DNA of 64,000 nt from positions 558,001-622,000 of the forward strand of contig JAJFFT010000006.1 of NCBI GenBank assembly GCA_021776525.1, written 5' to 3'. Below the pieces are notes generated by a model. The model ran no database searches. It was given only the letters and a program-made list of their open reading frames with translations, and was not told the DNA's origin. Positions 1-7,596 of this stretch are shown one piece after another. Source of the stretch: Robiginitomaculum sp. (GTDB lineage: Bacteria; Pseudomonadota; Alphaproteobacteria; Caulobacterales; Maricaulaceae). How positions within the stretch are numbered: the stretch's first letter is position 1; each line of letters begins with the position of its first letter. Made by a program: the position numbers and the translations under genes.

Positions 1-245
1 ATGGCGATGCGCCGGGCAATCACGGCACCCGCTGTGCCGCCAAGGGCCAGGCCGCCCAGGATCAGAACCAGTGCGCCAAAGGAAAGCTGAATGCTGAGCA
101 GCGTGGTGAGGATGGCAATGGCCATACCCGCCATGCCGTAAAGATTGCCTTTGCGGGCGGTTTCCGGCGATGACAATCCGCGCAGGGCCTGAATAAACAG
201 CACCCCGGAAACAAGATAAAGAATGGCGGCAAGATTAGCACTCAT
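1..245 (-). CDS. pntB: NAD(P) transhydrogenase subunit beta, N-terminal fragment
   Basis: This is the first part of the beta subunit of the proton-translocating transhydrogenase, an inner-membrane enzyme that moves hydride from NADH to NADP+ using the proton gradient. About 81 residues are visible before the gene leaves the window. They form successive hydrophobic helices beginning MSANLAAILYLVSGVLFIQA, with the short ALRGLSSPETAR segment typical of the PntB N-terminus. The ATG lies 6 bases after the stop of the alpha-2 gene, so it is the third gene of the same operon. The rest, including the NADP(H)-binding domain, is outside the window. Confidence 0.93.
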   Translation of the reverse strand, partial: MSANLAAILYLVSGVLFIQALRGLSSPETARKGNLYGMAGMAIAILTTLLSIQLSFGALVLILGGLALGGTAGAVIARRIA

Positions 246-251
246 AACGGA

Positions 252-593
252 TCAGCCTTTTTTCTTATACATGGCCAGCATGCGCTGGGTGACTAAAAAG
301 CCGCCAAATATATTCACCGAGGCCAGGGCGATGGCGATAAACCCAAAAAACCGTGTCATCCCAAAGGCGGCTTTGACCTCGGCATCCGATCCCATGAAGG
401 CATGGGCCGAGGCGGCGATCAGTGCGCCAACAATGATCACCGAAGAAATGGCATTGGTGACCGCCATTAACGGGGTATGCAAAGCCGGGGTGACGCTCCA
501 GACGACGAAATAACCGACAAAACAGGCCAGCGTGAAAATCGCCAGACGAAACACAAACGGGTCAACGGAAACGGCTGTGGCAATTGCGAGCAT
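252..593 (-). CDS. pntAB: NAD(P) transhydrogenase subunit alpha part 2 (membrane domain)
   Basis: This 113-residue protein is the small membrane part of a split alpha subunit, the arrangement known from Rhodospirillum rubrum. It has three to four hydrophobic helices; conserved stretches include TPALHTPLMAVTNAISS and the C-terminal NIFGGFLVTQRMLAMYKKK. With PntAA and PntB it forms the proton channel and NAD(H)-binding half of the enzyme. The ATG is one base after the pntAA stop and has an AAGGAG ribosome site inside the pntAA end, which indicates translational coupling. Length is normal for the family. Confidence 0.95.
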   Translation of the reverse strand: MLAIATAVSVDPFVFRLAIFTLACFVGYFVVWSVTPALHTPLMAVTNAISSVIIVGALIAASAHAFMGSDAEVKAAFGMTRFFGFIAIALASVNIFGGFLVTQRMLAMYKKKG

Positions 594-594
594 A

Positions 595-2025
595 TCAGCT
601 CTCCTTCGTCTTGGGTTTGGCTTTGGTGCCGGCGCGCTTTGGTGCGGGCTTTTTAGCGACCGGTTTCCTTGCCGCGGTTTTTTTTACGGCTGGTTTTTTG
701 GCCGCAGGCTTTTTAACCGTCGGTTTTTTTGCAACAGCAGGCTTCTTCGTTGCAACAGCTTTTGTCGTTGCTGTCTTGGCAGCCGGTTTTTTCGCTGGTG
801 TCTTTTTAGGGGCAGCCTTTTTGGTTGCAGGCTTTTTAGTCACCGGTTTCTTTGCTGCGGCTTTCTTGACCGGAGCCTTTTTCGGGGCGACCGCTTTTTT
901 AGCAGCAAAGGCCTCGTTGGTGACTTTGCCGGCCCGACTCAAATTAGCGCCGGTGACAATCTCATCATCCCAATCGGGGGCGTATTGCCCTTTTTCGCCG
1001 CACAGCAGCGGCAGGAAGTTGAGAAGGTTTTTAGCATAAAGCGAGGCGGTGGCTGCTGCCAGCCGTGTCGGCAAATTGGTGAACCCGGCAATGGTTACGC
1101 CGTGCTTGACGATTGTCTTGCCCGGTTGTGTCAGCGTGCAATTGCCGCCGCGTTCAGCCGCCATATCAATAATGACAGCCCCCTGGGGCATGGCCTTGAC
1201 CATGGCCTCGTCAACCAGCTTGGGGGCCGGGCGACCGGGGATCAGCGCCGTGGTGATGACAATGTCTTGTTTGGCAATATGTTTGGCGACCAGTTCGGCT
1301 TGTTTCTTCTGATAGGCCGCCGACATTTGTTTGGCGTAACCGCCCGCTGTTTCGGCGGCTTTAAATTCTTCATCCTCGACGGCGACAAACTTTGCCCCCA
1401 AAGAGGCCACTTGTTCTTTGGTGGCCGGGCGCACATCGGTGGCGGTGACAATACCGCCCAGACGCCTTGCCGTGGCAATGGCCTGCAAACCGGCGACGCC
1501 AACGCCCATGATAAAGGTTTTGGCCGGTGCCACGGTGCCTGCCGCGGTCATCATCATCGGCATACAGCGCCCATAGAGCGCAGCGGCTTCGATGACGGCG
1601 CGATAGCCAGCCAGATTAGATTGGCTGGACAGTGCGTCCATGGACTGGGCGCGTGAAATGCGCGGAATAAATTCCATGGCGTAAAGGTCAATGCCTTTGG
1701 CCGCGCAAGTGCGCACAAAAGCCGGATCATCATAAGGGTCCAAAAGCCCGGCCAGACCGGCGCCTTTTTTCAGACCCGCCAGCACGGCGGCACCCGGACG
1801 GCGCACGCAAAGTAGCATATCGGCGCCCTTCAAAGCCGCCGCGGCGGTTTTAACGAGGCTCGCCCCGGCCGCTTTATAATCGGCATCGGGTATACTTGCC
1901 CCGACACCCGCGCCGGTTTCCACAGCCACGCTGTGTCCCGATGCAATAAATTTTTTGACAGTTTCCGGCGTGGCTGCCACGCGGGTTTCGTCTTTCAATC
2001 GTTCTTTGAGAACGGCCAGCTTCAT
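595..2025 (-). CDS. pntAA: NAD(P) transhydrogenase subunit alpha part 1 with Lys/Ala/Pro-rich C-terminal tail
   Basis: This is the soluble NAD(H)-binding domain I of transhydrogenase, related to alanine dehydrogenase. It begins MKLAVLKERLKDETRVAATP and holds a Rossmann motif (GVGVAGLQAIATARRLG) and the region around DMAAERGGNCTLTQPG. A GTG lies 9 bases upstream, but the ATG at 2025 has an AAGGTGG site and matches family starts, so I chose it. The domain normally ends near residue 375-385 (DEIVTGANLSRAGK). Here about 100 more residues follow, roughly one third lysine, in repeated KKPA/KKA units like eukaryotic histone H1 or bacterial H1-like tails. The frame is continuous to a TGA one base before pntAB, so I see no sign of a frameshift. 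The tail's function is unknown. Confidence 0.93.
   Translation of the reverse strand: MKLAVLKERLKDETRVAATPETVKKFIASGHSVAVETGAGVGASIPDADYKAAGASLVKTAAAALKGADMLLCVRRPGAAVLAGLKKGAGLAGLLDPYDDPAFVRTCAAKGIDLYAMEFIPRISRAQSMDALSSQSNLAGYRAVIEAAALYGRCMPMMMTAAGTVAPAKTFIMGVGVAGLQAIATARRLGGIVTATDVRPATKEQVASLGAKFVAVEDEEFKAAETAGGYAKQMSAAYQKKQAELVAKHIAKQDIVITTALIPGRPAPKLVDEAMVKAMPQGAVIIDMAAERGGNCTLTQPGKTIVKHGVTIAGFTNLPTRLAAATASLYAKNLLNFLPLLCGEKGQYAPDWDDEIVTGANLSRAGKVTNEAFAAKKAVAPKKAPVKKAAAKKPVTKKPATKKAAPKKTPAKKPAAKTATTKAVATKKPAVAKKPTVKKPAAKKPAVKKTAARKPVAKKPAPKRAGTKAKPKTKES
598..900 (-). repeat. Degenerate codon repeats encoding the PntAA basic tail
   Basis: This stretch encodes about 36 lysines plus alanine, proline, threonine and valine in units of four to eight residues (for example KKPAAKKPAVKK). 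On the plus strand it appears as recurring GGCTTTTT and GCCGG blocks. The units are related in protein sequence but differ in codons. This looks like a maintained low-complexity domain, not a recent perfect tandem duplication. Confidence 0.85.
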
Positions 2026-2086
2026 AATGCCCACCTTTACGCGAATGATGGACGCAAGCTTGCTTCAATTCGCCTCTAAGGCAAAG

Positions 2087-2115
2087 CACTTTTTAAAAGA
2101 AGTGGTCACTTTTTA
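2087..2115 (-). promoter_or_regulatory. Direct repeat upstream of pntAA (possible operator)
   Basis: The nonamer CACTTTTTA (TAAAAAGTG on the minus strand) occurs at 2087-2095 and 2107-2115. The 20-base period is about two helical turns, and the copies lie 60-90 bases upstream of the pntAA start. Between and after the copies AAGTG/CACTT also forms a small palindrome. No regulator is identifiable; this is only a candidate site. Confidence 0.25.
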
Positions 2116-2125
2116 TTGATTGCGG

Positions 2126-2398
2126 TTACTCAATACCAATCCGGGGTGGTCCACCCTTGTCAGCCTGCGATCGGCCAAAGGCTGTATCCAGCACTTTTGT
2201 GGAATCCTGGGCCAGATGTATGGCTTCGGTCAGGTGCTCTAAAATCATCACATTATTGGCCATCACTGTCATCGCTTCGGGGCGAACATCATTGGCAATC
2301 TTGGTACAGCGATGCAAAATATCGCCGCGAATTTCAATGAGTAGGTCTTCGAGTTTGTGCCCTTTTGGGTTTTCTTCCGATACCAAAAAACGAGTCAT
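2126..2398 (-). CDS. Small conserved hypothetical protein
   Basis: This is a soluble protein of 90 residues from an ATG with a good ribosome site (AGGAGAGCGCT). It starts MTRFLVSEENPKGHKLEDLL and is predicted mostly helical, with no membrane segment or Cys cluster. It resembles small uncharacterised alphaproteobacterial proteins, but I recognise no domain. It lies upstream of the transhydrogenase genes on the same strand, separated by 100 bases, and divergently from the pterin dehydratase. An in-frame upstream ATG at 2431 would add 11 residues but lacks a ribosome site. Confidence 0.7.
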   Translation of the reverse strand: MTRFLVSEENPKGHKLEDLLIEIRGDILHRCTKIANDVRPEAMTVMANNVMILEHLTEAIHLAQDSTKVLDTAFGRSQADKGGPPRIGIE

Positions 2399-2508
2399 AG
2401 CGCTCTCCTGACTTGTGCGTGTTATTATCATGACGCAATGGCGTTAAGGATTTGCTGACGCGGGAAATACCCCTTAGTCTAGAAAACACAGTGAACAGAG
2501 GTGATGCC

Positions 2509-2790
2509 ATGAGTGGACGAATAGGCGCGGCTGCGGCTGCGGTTTTACTGGAAGGTTGGACACCATCAACGGACCGGGATGCCATTTGCAAAAGCTACGA
2601 GTTTACAGATTTCAGCGCTGCTTTTGGGTTTATGGCGCGCATTGCACTTCGGGCTGAACAGATGGACCATCATCCCGAATGGTTCAATGTCTATAACCGT
2701 GTCGAGGTTACGCTGGCGACCCATGATGCCGACGGGGTGACCAATAAGGATGTGGAGTTGGCGCTCTTTATGGACGAGGTGGCTTCATGA
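2509..2790 (+). CDS. phhB: 4a-hydroxytetrahydrobiopterin dehydratase (PCD/DCoH family)
   Basis: This is a pterin-4a-carbinolamine dehydratase of 93 residues, which regenerates the pterin cofactor after aromatic hydroxylation. The family signature is clear: [18 protein letters not shown] with the paired active-site histidines, then [19 protein letters not shown]. The ATG at 2509 follows an AGAGGTG site and gives a normal family length; the longer reading from 2452 has no ribosome site. It overlaps the next dehydrogenase by 4 bases (ATGA), so the two are probably translated together. No phenylalanine hydroxylase is seen nearby, so the physiological pterin is not established. Confidence 0.92.
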   Translation: MSGRIGAAAAAVLLEGWTPSTDRDAICKSYEFTDFSAAFGFMARIALRAEQMDHHPEWFNVYNRVEVTLATHDADGVTNKDVELALFMDEVAS

Positions 2791-3563
2791 GCGCGCCTCT
2801 GGTTCTGGTCACCGGTGCCAGCGGTGGTATTGGCGAGGCGCTGGCAACACAGTTTGCGCGCCATGGTTATGATGTGGCTCTGGCGGCGCGCAGCGCGGAC
2901 CGCCTTGCCGATGTGGCGGCCAAACTGGCCGGCAAGGGCGCGAAAACCCACGTTATACCGGTCGATCTGGCGGTGCCAGAGGGGGCGCAAAACCTGCTTG
3001 GCGCGCTGAAAGATTTGCATCTGGATGTGGACGTGCTGGTCAATAATGCCGGGTTTGGGGATATGGATCCGGTGGCCGAGGCCGATTGTGCCAAACTGAT
3101 GTCGATGGTTGATCTGAATATTCGCACCCTGACCGAGCTGAGCTGTGCACTTTTACCCGGCATGGTCGATCGCCGCCGCGGTGGGGTACTGAACGTGGCT
3201 TCAACGGCGGCTTTTATGCCGGGGCCCAATATGGCCGTCTATTACGCCTCCAAGGCCTATGTGCTGAGCTTCACCCGGGCGCTTTATGCCGAACTGAAAG
3301 GCAGCGGTGTGCATGCCAGTGCTTTGTGTCCGGGGCCTGTCAAATCCGGCTTTCAGGACGCGGCAGATATGAAAGGCTCGTTATTGCTGAAACTTTCGCC
3401 GATGATGGGCCCTAAAAAAGTGGCGCGCATTGGCTATAAGGCTTTTGCCAAGGGAAAGCGCGAGATTGTCCCTGGATTGTCGAATAAAATCATGGCTGTG
3501 TCACCGCGCTTTACCCCAACGGCGATGACCATGCGGCTGATCAAAAAGCTGCAAACCCAGTAA
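2787..3563 (+). CDS. SDR family oxidoreductase (classical)
   Basis: This is a short-chain dehydrogenase/reductase of 258 residues. It has the [11 protein letters not shown] dinucleotide-binding motif near the N-terminus, NNAGFGD after beta-4, a serine in NVASTAAF, and the catalytic YYASKAY. The C-terminal part resembles the DltE/YqjQ-like subgroup that acts on lipophilic or acyl substrates. The arginine after the glycine motif (AARSADR) suggests NADP(H). It overlaps the dehydratase gene by 4 bases and is followed one base later by the flavin-dependent oxidoreductase, so these belong to one transcript. The substrate is unknown. Confidence 0.88.
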   Translation: MSAPLVLVTGASGGIGEALATQFARHGYDVALAARSADRLADVAAKLAGKGAKTHVIPVDLAVPEGAQNLLGALKDLHLDVDVLVNNAGFGDMDPVAEADCAKLMSMVDLNIRTLTELSCALLPGMVDRRRGGVLNVASTAAFMPGPNMAVYYASKAYVLSFTRALYAELKGSGVHASALCPGPVKSGFQDAADMKGSLLLKLSPMMGPKKVARIGYKAFAKGKREIVPGLSNKIMAVSPRFTPTAMTMRLIKKLQTQ

Positions 3564-3564
3564 T

Positions 3565-4578
3565 ATGCAAAACCCAATCAAGCTGAGCATTCGTTTTATC
3601 GAGTATCTGGGCGGTATTCACGACATCGTTGATTATGCGGTGATGGCCGATGAGGCCGGATTTGATACGGTCTGGTTCCCCCACGATATTTTTATGAAAA
3701 ATACCTGGGTGGTGACATCGGCTGTCGCCATGGCCACAACACGGATAAAAATCGGCAGTATCGGCACCAACCCCTATACCACAGACCCAGCCGAAATTGC
3801 CTCATATCTGGCCACGCTGGACGAGCTGTCTCGCGGCCGGGCGGTGATCGGCATCGGGCTGCACACCAATGACATGGTCGAATGGGCCGGGGTGGATTGC
3901 TCGCATTTACTGCGCCGCACCCGCCAGACCGTGTCGATGGTCCGGGGTTTGCTCAAAGGCGAGGTCGTTCAGTCTGAGACAGATGATTTTCACTGGAACG
4001 ATCAATGCTATTTACGCTTCACGCCGGTGCGCGATGAGATCCCGATTTACGTCTGCGCCTTTGGCGAAGATTATCTGGCGCTTTCGGGCGAAATTGGCGA
4101 TGGCAGCCTGCCTATGGTGACGCCGCCTGCTTCGGCGGCACGTATGGTGGCTTGTATCGATAAGGGATTGAAGCGCCGCCCTGCGCCGCCAAAAGCGTAT
4201 GATATAGCCGGTTGTGCCTGGCTGAGCATTGCCGAAGATGGTGCTGAGGCTGAGCAAAAAATGCGGGCCATGATCTCTTATTTCGGGTCTTATCTGGAGG
4301 CCGAGGCCATTGCGGAAATTGGTCTTGAGCCATCGGATTTTGATGATATTGCCGCGCTGGTCAAAGCCGGCGAATATGAGCTGGCCAAAGCGGCGGTCAC
4401 ACCGCAAATGATGAAGCTGGGCCTTGTTGGAACACCGCATCAGGTGATCGAGCAAATCGAAGAACTGGCGGATCAGGGCCTCACCCAAATCAGCCTGGGC
4501 GGACCCCTTGGACCGGATGTTCAAAAAGCCATCTCATTATTGGGTAAGACGGTGATCCCTCACTTTGCCATGGCATAG
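3565..4578 (+). CDS. LLM-class flavin-dependent oxidoreductase (F420/FMN luciferase-like)
   Basis: This 337-residue TIM-barrel enzyme belongs to the luciferase-like monooxygenase superfamily. It shows GFDTVWFPHDIF and MATTRIKIGSIGTNPYTTDPAEIAS near the N-terminus and the C-terminal LVGTPHQVIEQIEELADQGLTQISLGGPLG typical of the 5,10-methylene-H4MPT reductase-like branch. Such enzymes use FMN or F420; the sequence does not say which. It sits between two SDR genes on the same strand, suggesting a small catabolic or lipid-modifying set. The start is one base after the preceding stop, without a strong ribosome site. Confidence 0.88.
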   Translation: MQNPIKLSIRFIEYLGGIHDIVDYAVMADEAGFDTVWFPHDIFMKNTWVVTSAVAMATTRIKIGSIGTNPYTTDPAEIASYLATLDELSRGRAVIGIGLHTNDMVEWAGVDCSHLLRRTRQTVSMVRGLLKGEVVQSETDDFHWNDQCYLRFTPVRDEIPIYVCAFGEDYLALSGEIGDGSLPMVTPPASAARMVACIDKGLKRRPAPPKAYDIAGCAWLSIAEDGAEAEQKMRAMISYFGSYLEAEAIAEIGLEPSDFDDIAALVKAGEYELAKAAVTPQMMKLGLVGTPHQVIEQIEELADQGLTQISLGGPLGPDVQKAISLLGKTVIPHFAMA

Positions 4579-4679
4579 GGTTTTAATATGAAATGCCACA
4601 GAGTTTCATTATGGCATTGCCAAGCCCTATAAAGTGCCGCACATATTCTTTGAAAAACAGAACACGAAAAGGGACTATT

Positions 4680-5462
4680 ATGACAGGACGGCTAGAGGGA
4701 AAACGGGCGCTAATTACCGGTGGTGCTTCGGGTTTGGGGGCGGCGATCGCCCATATGTATGCGGCCGAAGGCGCGCGGGTGGCGCTGACTGACATCAATG
4801 TGGATGGCGCACATGCCATGGCCGAAAAAATCAATAGCGAGTTTCAGGGCGCGGCCTGTGCCTTTGCCCATGATGTTGCCGATGAGCAAAGCTGGAAAGA
4901 CGTGGTGGCGGGTGCTGATGAGGCGCTCGGTGGGTTTAATATTCTGGTCAACAATGCCGGTATTGGATCTTTGGCTTCGGTTGAAGATGAAACCTTTGAA
5001 ACCTGGAAACGGGTGATGGCTGTGGATGCCGATTCAGTGTTTTTGGGCTGTAAATATGCGCTGGGTGTGATGAAACACCACGCGCCCGGCTCGATCATCA
5101 ATATTTCTTCCATTGCCGGGCTTTATGCGGCGGGCAATATGAGCGCCTATAACGCGGCCAAGGCTGCGGTTTGGCTGCTTTCAAAATCGGTGGCCCTGCA
5201 TTGCGCCACAAATGGCTATAATATTCGCTCAAACTCCATCCACCCGATTTTTATTCGAACACCAATTCTCGATGGTTTTGCTCATGTCATTGGCGTTGAG
5301 AATGACGAACAATTACATGCCAAGCTGGCGCGAGGCGTACCTCTGGGCCGTATTGGTGAACCAGAGGACATTGCTTATGCGGCTGTCTATCTGGGGTCTG
5401 ACGAATCCAAATTTGTCACCGGTATCGAGCTTAAAATCGATGGCGGGATGAGCGCCCAATAG
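4680..5462 (+). CDS. SDR family oxidoreductase with C-terminal dinucleotide-dehydrogenase signature
   Basis: This is a classical short-chain dehydrogenase of 260 residues. The motifs are TGGASGLGAAIA, aspartate in LTDINVDGA (suggesting NAD(H)), NNAGIGS, NISSIAG and the catalytic YNAAKAA. The end DESKFVTGIELKIDGGM is characteristic of 3-alpha/beta-hydroxysteroid or cyclohexanol-type dehydrogenases. The ATG at 4680 follows an AAAAGGG site; an earlier in-frame ATG at 4593 is not supported. It is the last gene of the 2509-5462 cluster, about 100 bases after the LLM oxidoreductase. The real substrate cannot be read from the sequence. Confidence 0.88.
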   Translation: MTGRLEGKRALITGGASGLGAAIAHMYAAEGARVALTDINVDGAHAMAEKINSEFQGAACAFAHDVADEQSWKDVVAGADEALGGFNILVNNAGIGSLASVEDETFETWKRVMAVDADSVFLGCKYALGVMKHHAPGSIINISSIAGLYAAGNMSAYNAAKAAVWLLSKSVALHCATNGYNIRSNSIHPIFIRTPILDGFAHVIGVENDEQLHAKLARGVPLGRIGEPEDIAYAAVYLGSDESKFVTGIELKIDGGMSAQ

Positions 5463-5470
5463 GTTATCCT

Positions 5471-5500
5471 TTGGTCAACGTCCAAAACCAGCTGTATAAT
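5471..5500 (+). promoter_or_regulatory. Sigma70-like promoter in a 354-base gene-free region
   Basis: A TTGGTC element at 5471-5476 is separated by 18 bases from a consensus TATAAT at 5495-5500. No coding sequence on the plus strand follows for more than 800 bases, so it would drive a non-coding transcript beginning near 5507 with the hairpin listed next. The rest of the gap to 5816 holds three copies of GGTGTTATG (5560, 5596, 5780) and an inverted repeat at 5726-5754, but no supported gene. Confidence 0.4.
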
Positions 5501-5507
5501 ACGCCAA

Positions 5508-5547
5508 TGGTGTGGGTGTGGGATAAGTTTTACGCACCCCCACACCA
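5508..5547 (+). other. Stem-loop downstream of the SDR gene (sRNA 5' hairpin or terminator)
   Basis: TGGTGTGGG (5508-5516) pairs with CCCACACCA-type sequence ending at 5547, leaving a loop of about 22 bases, followed by AAAATA. There is no T-run, so it is a poor intrinsic terminator for the upstream SDR gene. Its position just after the TATAAT box fits the 5' end of a small RNA. Both readings remain open. Confidence 0.4.
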
Positions 5548-5816
5548 AAATACGGCCTTGGTGTTATGCTGGTTCAAAGGTCAGTATGACACATGGGTGT
5601 TATGCCGTGGATAGCGCGTCAAGGGTCGATCATGGTTCCTCATTGACCCTCATTGCGCCCCAACATTGTCCCTAAAACGCCCCTTATCGGTACTTTTTTG
5701 TCCCTTGAACATGGCTTTTAGCCCCTTTTACCCCTGCCCAAAGCGGGGATAAAACGTGTTTGCGCCACACCTGCGCAAGGGTGTTATGGTCTGTCAATTT
5801 CAGGCCGGGATGTGGG

Positions 5817-6272
5817 CTAGTCGCGCACCATCAGGGTGGACACTAAAAAGCGGGCATTGCCCTTGCCGATCATCCGATCGGTGATGCCCTGCATGCGTGA
5901 CACCAGGTATTCCATGTCAGGCACTTCACCCGGCGAATACAAACTGCCGGCATATTGGGCCAAGACCCGCCCATAAGCATCACGCAGGCGCGGGGCCAGT
6001 TTGACAGCGCGTTCGCGCACGGCGGAATTTTCAATGTTCAGCCCGTATTCGAAATGCATCAATCCGGCGGGTTTATAGCCTGAAAAAACCGTTGCCGCAC
6101 TAGGATAGAATTGCAGGAAGCTTTCTGAACCAGCGGATATGGCCTTGGTGCCAAAGGTCTTCGGGCCAGATTTAGCCGCTTCTTTGGGTTTGCCACCACT
6201 GGCCATGGCGGGTGCTGTGGACAGAATTATCACGGCGATAAGGCCAAAGAGTATGCTTTTGCAGATTTTCAT
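5817..6272 (-). CDS. Exported conserved hypothetical protein
   Basis: This is a 151-residue protein with a signal peptide (MKICKSILFGLIAVIILSTAPAMA, cleavage after AMA) and a mature domain. The mature domain includes FLQFYPSAATVFSGYKPAG and an ERAVKLAPRLRDAYGRVL helix. I recognise the pattern from uncharacterised alphaproteobacterial exported proteins, often labelled Tat-pathway-signal protein, but know no function. The ATG at 6272 was chosen because it starts the signal peptide; the longer frame to 6419 would hide it. It is divergent from nth, with 91 bases between the two starts. Confidence 0.75.
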   Translation of the reverse strand: MKICKSILFGLIAVIILSTAPAMASGGKPKEAAKSGPKTFGTKAISAGSESFLQFYPSAATVFSGYKPAGLMHFEYGLNIENSAVRERAVKLAPRLRDAYGRVLAQYAGSLYSPGEVPDMEYLVSRMQGITDRMIGKGNARFLVSTLMVRD

Positions 6273-6363
6273 ATCAGGACCATACCCTATGGGGGTAAAG
6301 AAAGTCTTGGGACGCCGAGCGCACTGCGCTATGCAGACCATAAGGAACACAAAGCGAGGTATT

Positions 6364-7050
6364 ATGGCTAAATCTGCTAAATCGGTGACGCTCCCCAGAG
6401 CTTTGCCGCGTAAAACCACAAAAGAGATTTATGCGCGTTTGGCCGCCGCCGACCCGGAGCCGCAAACCGAACTGAACTACACCAATGCCTATACCCTGTT
6501 GGTGGCCGTGGTTTTATCGGCGCAGGCCACGGATAAGGGGGTGAACAAAGCCACCAAAGATTTGTTTGCCGTCGCTGATAACCCCCAAGCCATGCTGGAT
6601 CTTGGCGAGGATAAAGTTCGTGATTATGTCAAAACCATCGGCCTTTATCGGACCAAGGCCAAGAACGTCATTTTACTGTCAGAGCGTTTACTGGCCTGTT
6701 TTGATGGGCGGGTGCCCAATGACCGTAAAGATCTGGAAAGTCTGGCCGGTGTGGGGCGAAAAACGGCCAATGTGGTGATGAATGTAGTCTTTGGTATGCC
6801 GACCATGGCCGTGGATACGCATATCTTTCGTGTGGCTAATCGCACCCGCATGGCACCGGGGCGCAATCCGCTGGAGGTTGAAAAGGGGCTGGTAAAAAAC
6901 CTGCCCGATGAATACGCCCAGCACGCCCATCACTGGTTGATCCTGCACGGGCGTTATACCTGTCTGGCGCGCAAGCCACGGTGCTGGTTGTGTTCAATCG
7001 CTGATCTGTGTGCATACAAAGATAAAACACCGGCACCAGACGAGGCTTAA
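6364..7050 (+). CDS. nth: Endonuclease III
   Basis: This is a DNA glycosylase/AP lyase of 228 residues that removes oxidised pyrimidines in base excision repair. It contains the helix-hairpin-helix LAGVGRKTANVV with the catalytic lysine, VDTHIFRVANR with the catalytic aspartate, and the [4Fe-4S] ligands C-x6-C-x2-C-x5-C in CLARKPRCWLCSIADLC. The ATG at 6364 follows a GCGAGGT site; the frame is open upstream to 6139 but that part overlaps the divergent exported gene. Its TAA overlaps the stop of the convergent nuclease gene in a shared TTAA. Confidence 0.97.
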   Translation: MAKSAKSVTLPRALPRKTTKEIYARLAAADPEPQTELNYTNAYTLLVAVVLSAQATDKGVNKATKDLFAVADNPQAMLDLGEDKVRDYVKTIGLYRTKAKNVILLSERLLACFDGRVPNDRKDLESLAGVGRKTANVVMNVVFGMPTMAVDTHIFRVANRTRMAPGRNPLEVEKGLVKNLPDEYAQHAHHWLILHGRYTCLARKPRCWLCSIADLCAYKDKTPAPDEA

Positions 7051-7487
7051 AAGCTGTTGGTGGGGCACCAGGGCGTACGGTCGGCCATAGGCCGTGCCAG
7101 TCCAGCTTGTAATAATAACCGTGATAAATCTTCACCGCCGCCAGTTTCAACGCGGGCGATAACCCGCCCGGCATATTTGCCAAGGTGAATGGCGTGCAGT
7201 GTGACGTGTTTCCCGGTCTTGCGGACCAGAAACTCACGGGCCTGGACGGCGCGGATTCGTTCGGCGCTGCAATGGGGGCGAAAAAGCTCTGGTGCGTCAA
7301 TATCGGCCAAGCGCACTTTGACATCGATATGTTGGCCCGGCCAGACCAGCGCGCTAACCGCCAGCGTGTCCCCATCAACCACGCGCACCATCTTTGCGGT
7401 GATTGGGCCGGGCAGGGTCTCGCGGGTAAAAGCGCCGCCAGGATTGGCCAGTGCCAGCGCGATAAAGGGGATAAGAAACGGTTTCAT
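7047..7487 (-). CDS. Secreted thermonuclease-family (SNase-like) protein
   Basis: This protein of 146 residues has a signal peptide (MKPFLIPFIALALANPGGAF) and one staphylococcal-nuclease domain. Visible motifs are VRVVDGDTLAV, VRLADIDAPEL and GKYAGRVIARV, which carry the calcium and phosphate-binding residues of this fold. It probably degrades nucleic acid outside the cytoplasm, though some family members act otherwise. It converges with nth and shares the TTAA stop overlap at 7047-7050, so no terminator separates them. Confidence 0.87.
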   Translation of the reverse strand: MKPFLIPFIALALANPGGAFTRETLPGPITAKMVRVVDGDTLAVSALVWPGQHIDVKVRLADIDAPELFRPHCSAERIRAVQAREFLVRKTGKHVTLHAIHLGKYAGRVIARVETGGGEDLSRLLLQAGLARPMADRTPWCPTNSF

Positions 7488-7596
7488 TTCAGGCCTGATG
7501 TTCAGAAAATAGGATTATGCTCCTAAATTATGAACAAAACAAGACCAAATTACGCGCAAGGGTTGTAATTAAGGGTTGAGGCGAGAGCCACCTGGA

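Noticed and set aside
598-900. Repeat-like block considered as CRISPR or tandem DNA repeat
   Set aside because: Units are irregular in length, vary in codons and lie inside a continuous gene; there are no spacers.
532-1656. Long plus-strand frames opposite pntAA rich in Phe/Gly/Arg
   Set aside because: They are shadows of the Lys/Ala/Pro tail and Rossmann domain; they have no domain, no ribosome site and biased composition caused by the opposite strand.
2787-5462. SDR-LLM-SDR cluster as a new biosynthetic system
   Set aside because: Such oxidoreductase groups are common in alphaproteobacterial catabolic loci; no scaffold-forming or tailoring enzyme is present to support a biosynthetic pathway.
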